From: Wolfiporia cocos
Lineage: Eukaryota; Basidiomycota; Agaricomycetes; Polyporales; Phaeolaceae
Direction: 5' to 3'
Assembly (NCBI GenBank): GCA_029448655.1
Contig: JACCLO010000005.1
Coordinates: 2,170,001 to 2,234,000 of the forward strand
DNA: 64,000 nucleotides
The translations under genes were made by a program, and so were the position numbers. Of the stretch, positions 24,030-36,225 are shown one piece after another. The number at the start of each line of letters is the position of its first letter. The stretch's first letter is position 1. A model generated the notes under the pieces. That model searched no databases and was not told where the DNA came from. It saw nothing but the letters and a program-made list of their open reading frames with translations.

Positions 24030-27000
24030 ATGGACCTCGTCGACAAGGTCCATAAATGGCTTTATAGCTGGGAGGAAGGTGGATCTAACCAGTGGTAGGC
24101 TCACTAGGCTATCTTTACCGACAGAACGGATCTCATACTTCGATAGCCGTGAGGCTATTACTGCATCTCATATCAATCCTTCCGACCCCGATTGCAACGA
24201 CGTATTAACAACGGTGTATCATGCAATCATTGTGTCCATGCTCAAGAGCTGGATTTCTGGGCCAACACTCACCGTGGACGCATTCGCCTCGTTCACACAG
24301 TCAGTGCTGGAGCACCTGCCGTCGTCTTCTGTGCCCGCCGCAAAGTCATCCAGCAATCGAACTTTTGGCGAAATTCTCGTCGACATAGTCTGGACTATAG
24401 ATGCTGAGCTAGAGGATATCCTCGCAGACGCTAAAGCATTTGCTGGTGCCGATTCTGCGAATTCCGACGCGGATAGCCCCTCTGCTGACAGGGACGCTGT
24501 AACAAAGGCGCTGCGGGCGAAAGAGAACGCTGAATATGATAAGGAGACGTTGGTGAAGCTTGTCAAACGCCTTTTGGTGAGTGGCCCGCCTTTGGGCGCG
24601 TACCCCCGCCTGAGATTAGTATCAGTCTATCGAGGTCGTAGATGCAGATATCTGCCGAGAAAGGCTGGACATGACTTTGATCTCAAGTGTGGGTCTCATT
24701 GCAGACAGGGTGACCTTCGACAGGAAGGAGATCCGTACAAGGACGGGTCTCTTGTAAGTTGCTCAGGCTTGCTACACACGTCAACCGATTTACATCTTTA
24801 TCTAGCTACAAACAGAACAAATTCAATCTACTCCGCGAGCAATCAGAGGGGTATAGCAAGCTAGTGACAGAACTCACGAGCTCACTGGGTCCGCATCACT
24901 CTCCCGAAACAGGCCGTCCGACAGAGTCTTTGGCCGCGATTGAATCGCGTGCGCGTCCTGCTTGGGAGCGCGTGGTGGGCCTGATTGGCTACTTTGACCT
25001 TGATCCAAACCGTGTGCTGGATATCATCCTGGACGTGTTCTCGACCCACCTTGCGACCCACTACGCCTTCTTCCTCACGTTTTTGTCGTACTCCTCTTGG
25101 TCTGCATCATCACACCGGTCCCACAAGGGTCACAGTGACGATGAGATGCCAGTCGAACCAGATCCAGAGCGGTTCCGAGGCAAGTCTTTGGACGAGATTC
25201 TGATCATAGCAGAGAAGATTTCAGGGTACTCGGTGGAGTACACAGTGCAGACTGGGAAGAGCGGCGGCTCTCGTGTGTTGGCTCAAGTGTTAGGGTTCAA
25301 GTTTAGACACTACCAGGTACGAGAATGTGCCTCATTTCAGGACATCTTGTCTTACACCCGCCAGCACCCCGACGAACCGGAACATGTGCCGCGAAGCCTA
25401 TACTTGATGACCGCCTTGCTAATACGCGAAGGGTTCATATCTTTGGAGGACATATACCCGCACGTGCGTATGAAGATGATTAAGCAGTTCCTGCACTCAC
25501 CAGCTTATTCACAGATCATTCCCTTAGATGATGCAATGGACGCCGTTCACAAGGCGTACTCAGACAAGGTGGAGGAAAGGATTTCTCTGGCGAAGGTCAG
25601 CCAACTTGCTATGGCCGCCCCTCTGGAATCAGCAGGAACAACCACCAAACCTAAAGCTGTCACGCCTGAGCCAAAGAAGGAGAATGAGATCAAGGAAGTC
25701 CCCAACCAGAAGCTGGGACTGCTCCATGGGCTACTTTCAGTCGGGGCTCTCAGACCTGCCATTGCTATCCTCTCCAAATTCCCTTGGATGGTGGATGCCT
25801 TCCCTGAAGTTGCCGATCTGATGATTCGGGTACTCCAGCAGTCACTAGGACCGCTCTATGAGTCGACAGTCAACACAAGGGATCGCAATAACAGCTTCAC
25901 GAAACCTCGCGCGCGGTATGGCTCGACAGGTCTCGTGCCGGCGCCGGAACCGCGGCACCATCTTACACTCTGGGCCCCCACCCCACCAGGAACCGCCGCG
26001 CTGGAGTTCGTATTCTTCTTTCCCAACTGGATAGAACGGGTGCCCGTTTGCTATACGATGGATGACCTCATCGATGTCGTTGAACCTTTAATGCGCTTCA
26101 TTGGCCTCCATGTGTCCCGCGATACCGCCTTCCTGACGAAGTTTCTGCGCCTGGGACGTCAGCATGTCTTGTCGACGGTGAGGGGTTGGATTGACGTGCG
26201 CATAACCATACTCATCAGTCTTTTCAGGCTGGTCTTGACCCGGAGACAAAGAAGCCGGTAGGCTCATTAGACTGTGAACATCCTATCCGGGCGTTCTGGT
26301 TCAAAATTCTCCGTCTCTACTTGCTCCCGGCGCTTTGCCTCATTCGCGGCAACGCTGTCTGCACTGTCGATGTGTGGAACATCATGCGACATTATGAGAC
26401 GACGCTGCGCTGGCAGTTGTACGGCGAGTGGAAAGCGAACACTTACAAGTCCCATCCGGAGTTGCGCGTACGTCAAGTGCAGACCGATCGAGAGTCGAAA
26501 GGTATATTGCGGCGGCTTTCGCATAAGACGATCGATTCGCTATCAGGGACAGTAGCCAAATTGGCTCATTCGAACCCATGCATTTTCTTCACGGTCGCTG
26601 TGAACCAAATCATGGCGTACACCAATCTGGCAAGCGTCATCATCCAGGCTCTGAACTATGTAACAATCATGGGATTTGACGTGCTCGTCTATATCATCCT
26701 GGAAGCTATGGCCACGCCGTACAGGCCACGGGTGAAGGACGACGGAGTCAACACCTCTGATTGGCTCCAGAGTATGTATCAGCCAATTTATATCGATATC
26801 GAGAACGAGAAGCTAACACAAGCAAATAGACCTCGCATCCTTCACCGGCATGCTGTTCCGTCGGTACAGCGCCGACCTGACACCGCTTCTCAAGTACATT
26901 GTGCATCAATTGCACAATGGGCAAACAACCGATATCATCGTTCTCCGAGAGCTTATCTGGAAGATGGCCGGAATTGAGCCGCTCCCAACCTTGTCAGACG

Positions 27001-30000
27001 CACAAATTACAGCGATGGCTGGTGGTCCCAACTTGCGCATCGAAGCGGTCGCTTCGCTCACACGAGGTGCACGCCTTGAGCCAAGCGATGTGCAATTGAA
27101 GGGCCCCCAGCGCCTCGGGAAGGCGTTACTTGAGTCATCCCTGGCACTGCCTCTGCTTATTCAAGTCGCGCAGAGACGGCAGGAGTGTGTGCACCAAGCC
27201 GCCGATGCATATATCAAGTCGCTTGCCAGTCTCTTTGATACGGTGTGTGCCAAATTGTGATTAACGCTTCTCTCATACTAATATTACATTGCGCTAGACG
27301 CATGGTGTCCTTCTTCAGTACCTCGAGTTGTTGACCAACCCATCTGTGATGACGGCACAAGATTACTCTGAGAAGGTCGTTCCATCTCTGCTGGAACTCC
27401 GTGAACAGTATGGTATTTGCGCCCCGGTCTGCATGCAGATTATCCGGCCCACGCTTAACGCTGCTCTACTTGTACGTTGATCATTATTATCGTATTGCCT
27501 GGGCTCACATATACACAGTCCACTGCATTGGCAATGCAGGACAAGGAAAGGCGAGCTAGTGAGGAGGCGGAGAAACGCTTGAAGGCTGCCTTGACAGCGA
27601 AGCGCGAGCCTAACGCTACCAGCTCTCGCGTCGCATCGCCATCTGTCGGCGAGTCACAATCAACTGCCGAGTCCCATTCGGAAACCAAGGTCTCCGCGGG
27701 GGACGGTCCGACTGGGGATGTGCCCATGGAAACTGTCTCTGAGAGTCAAAGCTCGACAGTCGTCTCTGCTGCGTCAGAGGTAGACATCACATTAGTAACC
27801 ATACGTATCGTCACTCACCATGATGATCCCGTAGAACCCATGGGTACCGGAACTATCACAACTCTTTGACGAAGTGAAACAAATTGCACCTGGTAACGCA
27901 TCTGAAGTGATAGGGTAACGCATTATTTGCACTCTCTGCTTTCTACCGCTCTCTAACAGATATGTAGCCCGGGATTCTATCTGACATTCTGGCAACTGTC
28001 CACATATGATCTTGCGCCACCTTCCACTAAGTATGACGAGGAGTGTGCCACACTTCGTGCTCTCAGCCGCGAGGAGGATCTATTGTACATCGCGGCAGAT
28101 CGCTCGGCTGATCGAACCAAACGTCAAACAGCTTACACGCACCGCGAGAAACGTAATCGGTACAACTGTTTTGTGAACCTCCTTGGTCAAGAGTTTAAGG
28201 ACCAGGCGGCTAATCGTGCTTTCACCATAAAACGGTTGGCCCGCGAGAAAAGCCATTGGTTCTCTCATAGTAAGCGCTTAAAACAATACGAAGGAGATTG
28301 ATCCCTCATCTTACTATTGTAGATCCAAAGGCAGCCGTCTTGGCATCCTCGTTAATTGAGCACTGCCTGCAGCCGCGCTCACTCATGTCACCCATGGATG
28401 CTGATTTTTGTGCGCAATTTATCAAAGTTCTGCACATGCAGGGGACGCCTTGTTTTTCCACTCTGATGTGCTATGACAAGGTTTGCTGTGAAGTTTGTCA
28501 ACCCTGCTTTAGTCATGTTCACTTCCGACAATTCCAGATTTTAGGAGACCATATCAAGGTCGTATTATTTACGTGTAGCGAATATGAGGCAAGGAACTAT
28601 GGTTCGTTGCTATGTCTTTGATTTATGATCAACTGTACAATAATTGGTTCCTAGGGCGATTCCTACTAGGAGTTCTGACAGATCTCTCAAAATGGTTCCA
28701 AGATGAACAGTTGTTCCTTCAGGAGAACAGGACCAAAAGTGGCGGAAAACCCGTCTATCTACCTGGGCTCCAGAGACGCTGGTCTCAAAACCCCGTTATT
28801 GCTGCTGAGGACCTGATAAGTTGGCTAGATTTCAAGACTATTGTTCGGAAGTGGCATAGAAAGCTCTTCAAGGTGAGCGCATACGTTAACTACACAGATA
28901 TTTTTCTTACCGCCTGGCAGTGCCTTTTGGATTGCATCGAGACGGGAGAATTTATGCACATGTACAACGCCATCCTGGTCCTAAAGGAAATTCTTCCTGT
29001 CTTCCCCGTTGCTGTAGTTCTAGAAGTGGCGGGCAGTACGCTTCACAAACTCATGGAGAGATTGGAAAACACAGAGAAACGAGGCGATCTGAAAATATTG
29101 TGCAAGTCGTAAGTGCTATCATTCGTAACGACAAGCATTTGAATTCACCCTCTGCTGTTCAGCTACAAGGCAGCTCTTGAAAGCAGAGCAGCATATTGGG
29201 CGGCGCCCAAGCCATCAGTTGTGGTATGTCTCCGCACAGAGAAATGATGAATGACAACAAGTATTGACAACTGGCTCAGCCGGCTGCCCAGGGCTCAGCC
29301 TCCAAGTCAACTGCCAACACAGCAGACAATCCAAGGATTAATACTCCACCGTTGCCTCCAGCTCCTTCAGGCACAAATACTGATGGTCGTGTCAAGCCGA
29401 AAGTCTCTGATACGCCTACACCATCTGCTCCTCGTGCACAAATACCGACAGTGAACGGCACACCGCATACATCGGCTAACCTCAATGTCATGAATACCAC
29501 CAAGATTGTTATGGACAGGTCTGATATCGCCTTGAATTTGACGATCGAAAGATTCTCACAAGGGTAGATCTAGTATCCCTAGGCCTGAAGTTGTCAAACG
29601 AGTTCGGCCTGAGACAAGGCCCAGTGAAGACGGAAAGCCTCAGAGCGAAGTCAGAACGGCAAGCGGCGTGGATGCAATGGATGTCGACCCGCCTTCAACG
29701 CGCTTTGAGGAAAGACAATCTGCGGCCGCTAACACGCAGACGACGCGTCCTGGGACATCATATCCCGAGAACATACCTGTCGACAGCAAGTCGGCGATCC
29801 CTAACTCTGCTGCGTCAAGAGACCCATCCCGCACCGCCCCGTTAAGTCGCCCCGCTACCGTTCGACCCCCTGATTCCTCTCAGACTATGCCACCACCGTC
29901 AATACCTAGTCAGACGGTATCGGCGCAGGAGCTCAGAGAGACGGCAAAGCAAGGCTGCGCGTCTTCTGTAGAAGAGAAGACGATTCAGCCCCTCAGCGAC

Positions 30001-31570
30001 AATCGCGGTCAATCAAATTTCCCTTCTCCTTCTCCGTCGCGTCGTCGTTCGCCCTCACCCTCGAGCAAACCAGGGACACGGAATCCAAGCGTGGAAAGTC
30101 GAACAAGCGGTGGACGGCGCTCGAATCGAGGCATAGGCGACGGTGACCGTGCTGAAGAGAAACGTGCTGAGAGAGATGGACGCCAAGATTCCCGGGAAGC
30201 CGCTCGTCGCGAGAGTCAGGGTCATAGCCGCAGCGAGCGCGCCACACGGAGTGTCCGCGACTCCGACAGAGATGGGGACAGGGACAGAGAGAGAGGTAGA
30301 GACCGGCATGGAGAAAGAGAGAGGCCGCGTGATAGGGATCGGGAGAGAGATAAAGAGAAGGACAGGGAGCGGGACCGTGAGCGGGACAGGGACCGTGAGC
30401 GGGACAGAGACAGGGACCGTGAGCGGGATCGCGACCGTGATCGCGACCGCGATAGGGATCGCGACAGGGATCGTCATCGCAGAGATGAGAAAGATCGCGA
30501 CCGCGACGGGAGAAAGGAGCGAGACGGGACCACTCGCAGCACGTCTGCGGTAACATCTGGCGTCCCACCTTTAGATGATAGAGGTCTTCCGAACAGGCCT
30601 GAGCTCCCCCGTCACCGAGATGATGAGCTCATAGGAAAGAGAAGGAGGCCTACTGACGACGACGTAAGTGCTCGTTAAAGTCTCTCAATCAACTGCTGAT
30701 ATATCTGACAGCCGGACCGGTCATCGAAGCGACTTTCGCGCAGGGATAGTCATCATGATGAGCGGAGTCGTCGGCTTCCAGACAAAGATGGACGCGATAG
30801 ACGTGAGTCGGAGCGGCGGAGGAAGGACCGCGACCAGACAGACAGCGACAGCAAGGGTTTGTCTATCGACACAAAGGTTTGTCTTTGTGATATCTTATGG
30901 GGGTGCGGTGGTTGATCTGTGGCTGCACCAGTTTGGCGACAAACGTATTCCCGAAGGACCTGCGTCTGCCTCGGCGAAGTCCTTGCCGCCAACAACACCA
31001 TCTGCTCCTCGTGCCATGGCGTCTGGCGACATTTCCAGATTAGGGAGAACCGACTCATCCTCAGGACGCGATCGAGACCGGAAGACGCAGCGCGAGCAGG
31101 TGCAGGCATCCTCCAGCGGTTCCTTGCACAGTACAAATGGTGCACCAACCTCGGGAAACTTACACGCTGTGGGAGGAAGCCTCCGTGCCCGCATCAGTGA
31201 CACAGAGCCTCCCCGACCACTCCCGCAAGCGCCATTGAGTCATCGAGCTGATCAAATGGGAGATCGCAAACTCGACTCCTCAAGCAGAGACGATGATCGA
31301 AACAGAAAGCGGACCTTATCAGGTTCGTCTTAGTCTTTTTAGCTCTTAGATTCTCTAGATTCACGAGCTCATATCATAGTAATAGATAGGGACACAGACG
31401 GAAATGATGCAGCGGCCCCTGCTAATGCCGAGAGCTCTCAACCCCCCAAGCGTCCCCGCATTATTCGCAATCGCTATCAAACCTCCCCGTCAACGCACGG
31501 GGTTGCTAGAAGGACTCTGCCAATTGACCCTTCGTTGGCGGACGGACCCCGGGCAGGTCGCGGCAACTGA
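24030..31570 (+). CDS. THO2: THO complex subunit THO2 (THOC2)
   Basis: Twenty exons: 24030-24078, 24125-24576, 24620-24753, 24806-26177, 26228-26771, 26830-27242, 27298-27471, 27519-27779, 27835-27914, 27968-28269, 28323-28480, 28538-28601, 28655-28872, 28921-29108, 29163-29223, 29280-29518, 29568-30663, 30712-30876, 30932-31322 and 31386-31570. Every phase closes to give 2181 aa. Hallmarks are TGLFYKQNKFNLLREQSEGY, YFDLDPNRVLDIILDVF, FWFKILRLYLLPAL, PGFYLTFWQLSTYDLAPPS, EYEARNYGRFLLGVLTDL and DLISWLDFKTIVRKWHRKLF. THO2 is the scaffold of the nuclear THO/TREX complex, coupling transcription to mRNP assembly and export and limiting R-loops. The C-terminal 600 residues are disordered, with an Arg/Asp/Glu tract at about residues 1795-1895. 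Intron 1 (46 nt, gtggat...cgacag) is inferred from phase; the rest is firm. Confidence 0.93.
30245..30530 (+). repeat. Low-complexity repeat coding for an RD/RE tract in THO2
   Basis: Purine-rich hexamer-like repeats (variants of GACAGGGACCGTGAGCGG) encode alternating RD and RE dipeptides. The antisense strand is also open here for the same reason. Such tracts are length-variable between strains. Confidence 0.85.
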
Positions 31571-31763
31571 CATTTGCGGTCACTATGATCATGCATGTAG
31601 CATAAATTATTCCCTGTGTATCAATACAGCAATGTTATAATGAACGAGTGCCATGTAGATGTTCTCCGGATCGTGATAAAGATATTGCAATGTTGAACTG
31701 AGTTGCAGCAATGAGTTGAATCAGGTGCGAGTTGAATCGTTGGTATACAAACGAGCAAGTGTT

Positions 31764-32907
31764 TCAGCGGCCCTTGATCAAAGTGAGGAATTCCTCGCGC
31801 GTTTTCTGTTGCGTGCGGAAACAGCCGAGCATGCACGAAGTCACCGTGATAGATCCTGGCTTTTGTACCCCGCGCATTGTCATGCAAAGATGGCTAAGGT
31901 CCGAATGAGAGCAAGCCACAGTGAAGTTCATTTCTGACGCACGTTGCTTCCATGACAACTGCTACCCCACGGGGTTTGATTGCTTCTTGCACCGCGATAG
32001 CAATCTGTTTCGTGAGACGTTCTTGAACCTGCAGGCGACGGGCGAAGGTCTCTGCGATGCGAGCTAATTTAGATATGCCGAGCACGAGCTTGTTCGGAAT
32101 ATAGGCTATTGCGATCTATTGCCGCCGCAGTTGTTCACAACAGACAGATTTAGAGGATTTGTGACTTACCTTCCCCATGAACGGTACGAGGTGATGCTCA
32201 CACAAACTGGAGATTTCTATATCGCGCACAATGACCATCTCTTCGTGGTCCTCAGCGAAGACAGCATCGTTGATAACATCTGCATTGACACTAAGCGTTG
32301 AGCCGGATAATGTACAGTTGACATGGTACCTGCAAGACGCTCCTCATATCCCCGCGTCATCCACATCAAGGCTTGCGCATATCGCTCCGGTGTCCGTACT
32401 AAGCCTTCTCGATCTGGATCCTCTCCAAGACATTCCAGGATTGTTCGGACGGCGCCCGCAAGTTTCTGTTCCCGCTCAGCCTTCTCGGCTGGTGTTGCAT
32501 TCAATCGAGAGAGCGTTGATTTGGCTTCAGAGAAGTGATGAGAGGAGGCTGATACATCAGGCAGGCTAAAGTTCCGTCTTACCGGGCCATCCCAGACCAT
32601 TCGGATCGGGTAACGGACTGCCTGCTTCGACACCCGAGATTGCGGTGTTCATAGGGGTCGAGTGGCCAGAAGCGGGGCGAAATCCGTATCCATCGCGTAC
32701 ATGAGGACTCCAGGCGGCCTTTCCAAGCCCTGGAGAAGGCGGTGGGCAGATCGTTTCGACATTCCCACCTCGTGTCGATGTCTCGCCTTCAGCGTGCGGA
32801 TCAGCATCACTACATTGGGCGGTTAGGGCATCTTCAGCCAGCCTCAGCTTGTGCAGGCTTTCGGACAGACGCGTTCCGTGGTCAACGTTGTTCGTAGGCG
32901 ACGACAT
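31764..32907 (-). CDS. FOL2: GTP cyclohydrolase I
   Basis: Five exons: 32907-32583, 32524-32330, 32279-32170, 32115-31943 and 31893-31764, giving 310 aa. The enzyme converts GTP to 7,8-dihydroneopterin triphosphate, the first step of folate and tetrahydrobiopterin synthesis, in the cytosol. The first 110 residues are a poorly conserved fungal extension. The catalytic core has [20 protein letters not shown], the zinc motif [13 protein letters not shown] (C200 and H203), [30 protein letters not shown] and HLCMTMRGV (C271, third zinc ligand), then SCMLGCFR. All ligands are present. It converges with THO2 and is divergent from the ABC transporter. Confidence 0.96.
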
Positions 32908-33369
32908 GATGGCAATGAGAGTAGATCTTGGTATGGGAATAACATGTCGGAAAACTTCGCAGGAGAATGGCCGTGACCAGAATGAGTAGCAGGCGTAAAC
33001 ACGTGCTATCGTTCTAACTTACCCTGTTAGGCATTCGGCAACTCCTCCTCGCGGCCTCATCTCGTCTTTGTCTCCCGGATCAGGATATCTGAAAGGGAGC
33101 TCGCACTAGATCGCAGCATAGCTTAGCTCAGCTTTTATTAAGTTTCACTCTACTCCAAATAGCATGCCGAATCCTCTATCTCTGACCCCCTTTTCCAATT
33201 TTGTCCGTTATATAGGCCCGGCACGACGCGAGTATTTGTTATCGAGCCCACCCGCCCAGTACTCCTGGGGCGCGCTTCCCTAATTTCGATGTTTCAAGCA
33301 GGGGGTTATGATGACACGTCCGTGTCATCTTACGCAACGGCCACAAAACAAAAAGGATTCTGACGTGGG
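32908..33369. other. Divergent promoter region FOL2 / ABC transporter
   Basis: No gene is seen. It holds A+T-rich and pyrimidine-rich segments and a perfect short palindrome at 33310-33329, listed separately. Confidence 0.5.
33310..33329. promoter_or_regulatory. Perfect inverted repeat upstream of ABC transporter gene
   Basis: GATGACACG, a 2-nt spacer (TC), then CGTGTCATC, ending 40 bp before the ATG at 33370. The symmetry suits a dimeric transcription-factor site (bZIP-like TGACACG half-sites), but a small RNA hairpin in the leader is also possible. There is no functional evidence beyond position and symmetry. Confidence 0.35.
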
Positions 33370-36036
33370 ATGCGCTCCCGTTATGATCGTCAAACATTCA
33401 TATATGCTCGAGCGTGGAAGGCGTGTCCCACCCATCTGCCATTGTCTTGCAGCGTCATGTTACGGACCTGGGTAACCTCATCAATCTCTCTGCCTGAAGC
33501 TTTCTCGCCCGCTCACGAGAGCCCAGGCTTCCGCAAGAAATGCGTGCCAAAAGTACATGGTTTAGATGCTAGCTCAGGGTCTCCTCCTCATATCATCCAT
33601 CAATATTGGTTACAATCTCGTCTTTTGCCTTCTGGCAGAAAGGGTCATCTCGCACCTGGCGCTCACCGTCCACTGAATTTATCCACATTGCGACTGGCCT
33701 ATAAAATCCTTAGCCTGAGTGCTGTCGACCTTTTGAAATCAATTTGGGATCTGCATCCATGGAGATTCCTGCTCATGGTCTCAATTGAATTTCTCCGCGG
33801 TATAATGCCTGCGTATAGGGGCTACTCTCAGGCACTTCTGATCAACGAGGTAAGTCCATCAAGCTCATCGCAACACCGCTTAGTAGATCAGTACAATTTA
33901 GCTCCAGTCTCTGATCGTCTCAGAACGCTATACCTGGTCACGACTTGCTGGAATGATAGCATCTGAGTTGCTCGGAATTGGTGCGGAAAGCATCATAGAC
34001 TCTATTGCGTTGGTAGACATTTGGAGAAGAGTACAGCATGAAATTGACACTGGTTTCCTTTACCAGATCGACGAATGAGAACATTGTGCGCAGTGCCTCG
34101 CGATTTGCACTTGAATACAGACAAATGGAGCAGCGGGTCCGACTTGACCTTCCAACATTAGCAGATCCAGTCGTCCGTGACCTACTTCAGGAGTCTGAAT
34201 TATTTGTTCGTTCGTTTGACGGGATGTCGAGCTTCGGCCTTTTCTCAACTTTCGACTTCTTGCGCATTTTAACGCTGTTCTCTGAACTTGTCTCCCATTT
34301 CTTGGTGCTGACATCACTGCCGTTCAGTGTCCCACACCTCACTGCGCTTTTCTTTTCCATATTATCAGCTATAATCCCTCTGGTTCTGCCTTGGACAACG
34401 TCCGGTCTTTCATCTCCTGAAGATTACGCCGGATCAGAAGAGGCGCGCATGGCAGCCAAGCAGGACAAAATGCGCCACCTTGCTTACAGCGATACGTATC
34501 GCCCAGAGGTTTTACTCTTCGGTCTAGGGCCATGGATTTTGAAATCGTGGGCACAGGCGAGGAAGACCATGCTCGGGTTAGGGCGTTCACCGAGAACCAA
34601 GGGGCCGAGTATGATCTCGCTCCCGTACTTGGACTTCTCCGGCATGTTCGTCGTCATGCAAAATGTTGGCATCGCTTGCCTTTGTCAGCCTTCGGGACCA
34701 CCCTTACTAACGCTGTAGCTTCTGGCAGATCCCACTTGTGCTACTACTCAATTCGCCGTCCGCATCCCTCGGAGCGTTCACGCTGTACAGAAGCTCTGTT
34801 CAGTCACTTTTCGTCACCGTCCGGAATTTAATTTATTCCGTCCGTATGGCCTATCAAGGGATTTTTCTCATGGGTGCATTTTCCGCTGCGATGACGCTGC
34901 AGCCGCGCCTTCATCCTCAAGCAAACGAGGTAGTCGAATATCAGGCTTCCCCTCGTGGCGCCAAAATAGAGGCGAAGCGAGCAAATTTTTTCAATCCAGT
35001 GATCAGACATACACTTACAATCATGGACAGGAAGTTGTTTTACGCCTACCCGGGCAGTCAAGATTATGCTCTGCGAAACATCAATCTCACCATCAAACCA
35101 GGAGAAACCCTTGCTATTGTCGGATATAACGGCTCTGGTATGTCGTCGCTTTTCCTGTTATTTGCATGCGCTGATCCGTGAGCTTGCGGTAAATAAGGCA
35201 AGTCAACACTAGCCAAAGTATTACTGCGGATCCTGGATTTTGATAGCGGTGAATTATTGCTGAATAACGCCGACATTAGGAAGATCAGACCCGAAGCGTT
35301 CCATGCTCATGTCACCGCAATGTTTCAAGACTTTGCTAAATTTGACGCCTCAGCGCGGGAGAACATTGGTTTGGGTCACATTCAAGATATGCGCAGCCCA
35401 CGCGCCATTGACGCTGCGATCCGTCTGGCTGGCGCGGCTGAGATTGTGCAATCATTGCCTCGAGGCTTGAAGACGAAGCTGGATATCGCAAGTCATGAAC
35501 AGTCTTCGTATGCGTTTAGGGAGAGCTACCGTAATTCATTCGCCCACCAACATCATGGATTGTCCGGCGGCGAGGTATGGCTTCGTAGCGTCTTTCTGTG
35601 TATAGCTTATGACCGTCGTCAGTGGCAACGAATCGCGCTTTCCAGAGCATTCATGAGAGCTCGTCGACCTGAGATTGACCTTATCCTATTTGATGAGCCG
35701 GTGCGTAATTCATTCATGCTTTCCGGGCGGGATTTCACATCTTGCAGACTTCTTCTCTTGATGCACACGCGCAGAATTGGATATTTGAGAGCCTTGAGAA
35801 ATGCTCTCACTCACCGGAGGGCAAGCCCACAAAAACGGTCATTTTCATCACTCATCGCCTTGCCACCGCGCGCCGAGCGGACAGGATAGCCATGATGGAA
35901 AATGGGGTACGTGTTGACCCTGGACCTGCGTTGGCATGTCCTCATTCTATTCCAGACGATCACCGAACTTGGAACACACGAAGAGCTTCTCACACTGAAC
36001 GGCCAATACGCAGCACTATATCGGGCGTCGATCTGA
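33370..36036 (+). CDS. ABC transporter, half-size, single nucleotide-binding domain
   Basis: Eight exons: 33370-33849, 33908-34008, 34067-34664, 34729-35137, 35198-35574, 35623-35700, 35748-35906 and 35956-36036, giving 760 aa. The N-terminal half has hydrophobic segments (PWRFLLMVSIEFLRGIMP; FDFLRILTLFSELVSHFLV; LTALFFSILSAIIPLVLPW). The nucleotide-binding domain has Walker A GYNGSGKST (about 525-533, split by an intron), a Q-loop in TAMFQDFAKF, the signature LSGGE (651-655), Walker B LILFDEP (675-681), a D-loop SSLD and an H-loop FITHR. All ATPase motifs are intact, so this is a functional NBD. The substrate is unknown; it resembles a family common in basidiomycetes. The start could be the in-frame ATG at 33457 instead. 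Confidence 0.88.
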
Positions 36037-36225
36037 GAGAAGCGCATTGATTGGACCTGTTGCAGGAGATCAGAAACGGTCGGAATATAATATAATTCGT
36101 TATTCTGTTGACTGATGGCGGTTGATGCGACGCCACCGTGGCAACTAGACAGCTCCCGGCAATCGCCTCATGGCAAGCAAACACCATCGCGGACGCTGCC
36201 TACAATGGTCTCGTTTACTATACTT

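Noticed and set aside
24030..24124. Alternative THO2 starts or a 51-nt first intron ending at gtggtag
   Set aside because: The branch point looks good but the joined frame hits a stop; only the 46-nt intron ending at 24124 closes the frame of the whole gene.
29993..30568. Open minus-strand frames over the THO2 RD tract
   Set aside because: They are an artefact of the repetitive purine-rich codons on the + strand.
34009..34066. Open reading through this segment in the ABC transporter (LVDIWRRVQHEIDTG)
   Set aside because: It looks coding but leads to a stop in exon 2's frame; removing it as a 58-nt intron restores the family-like ASTNENIVRSASRF.
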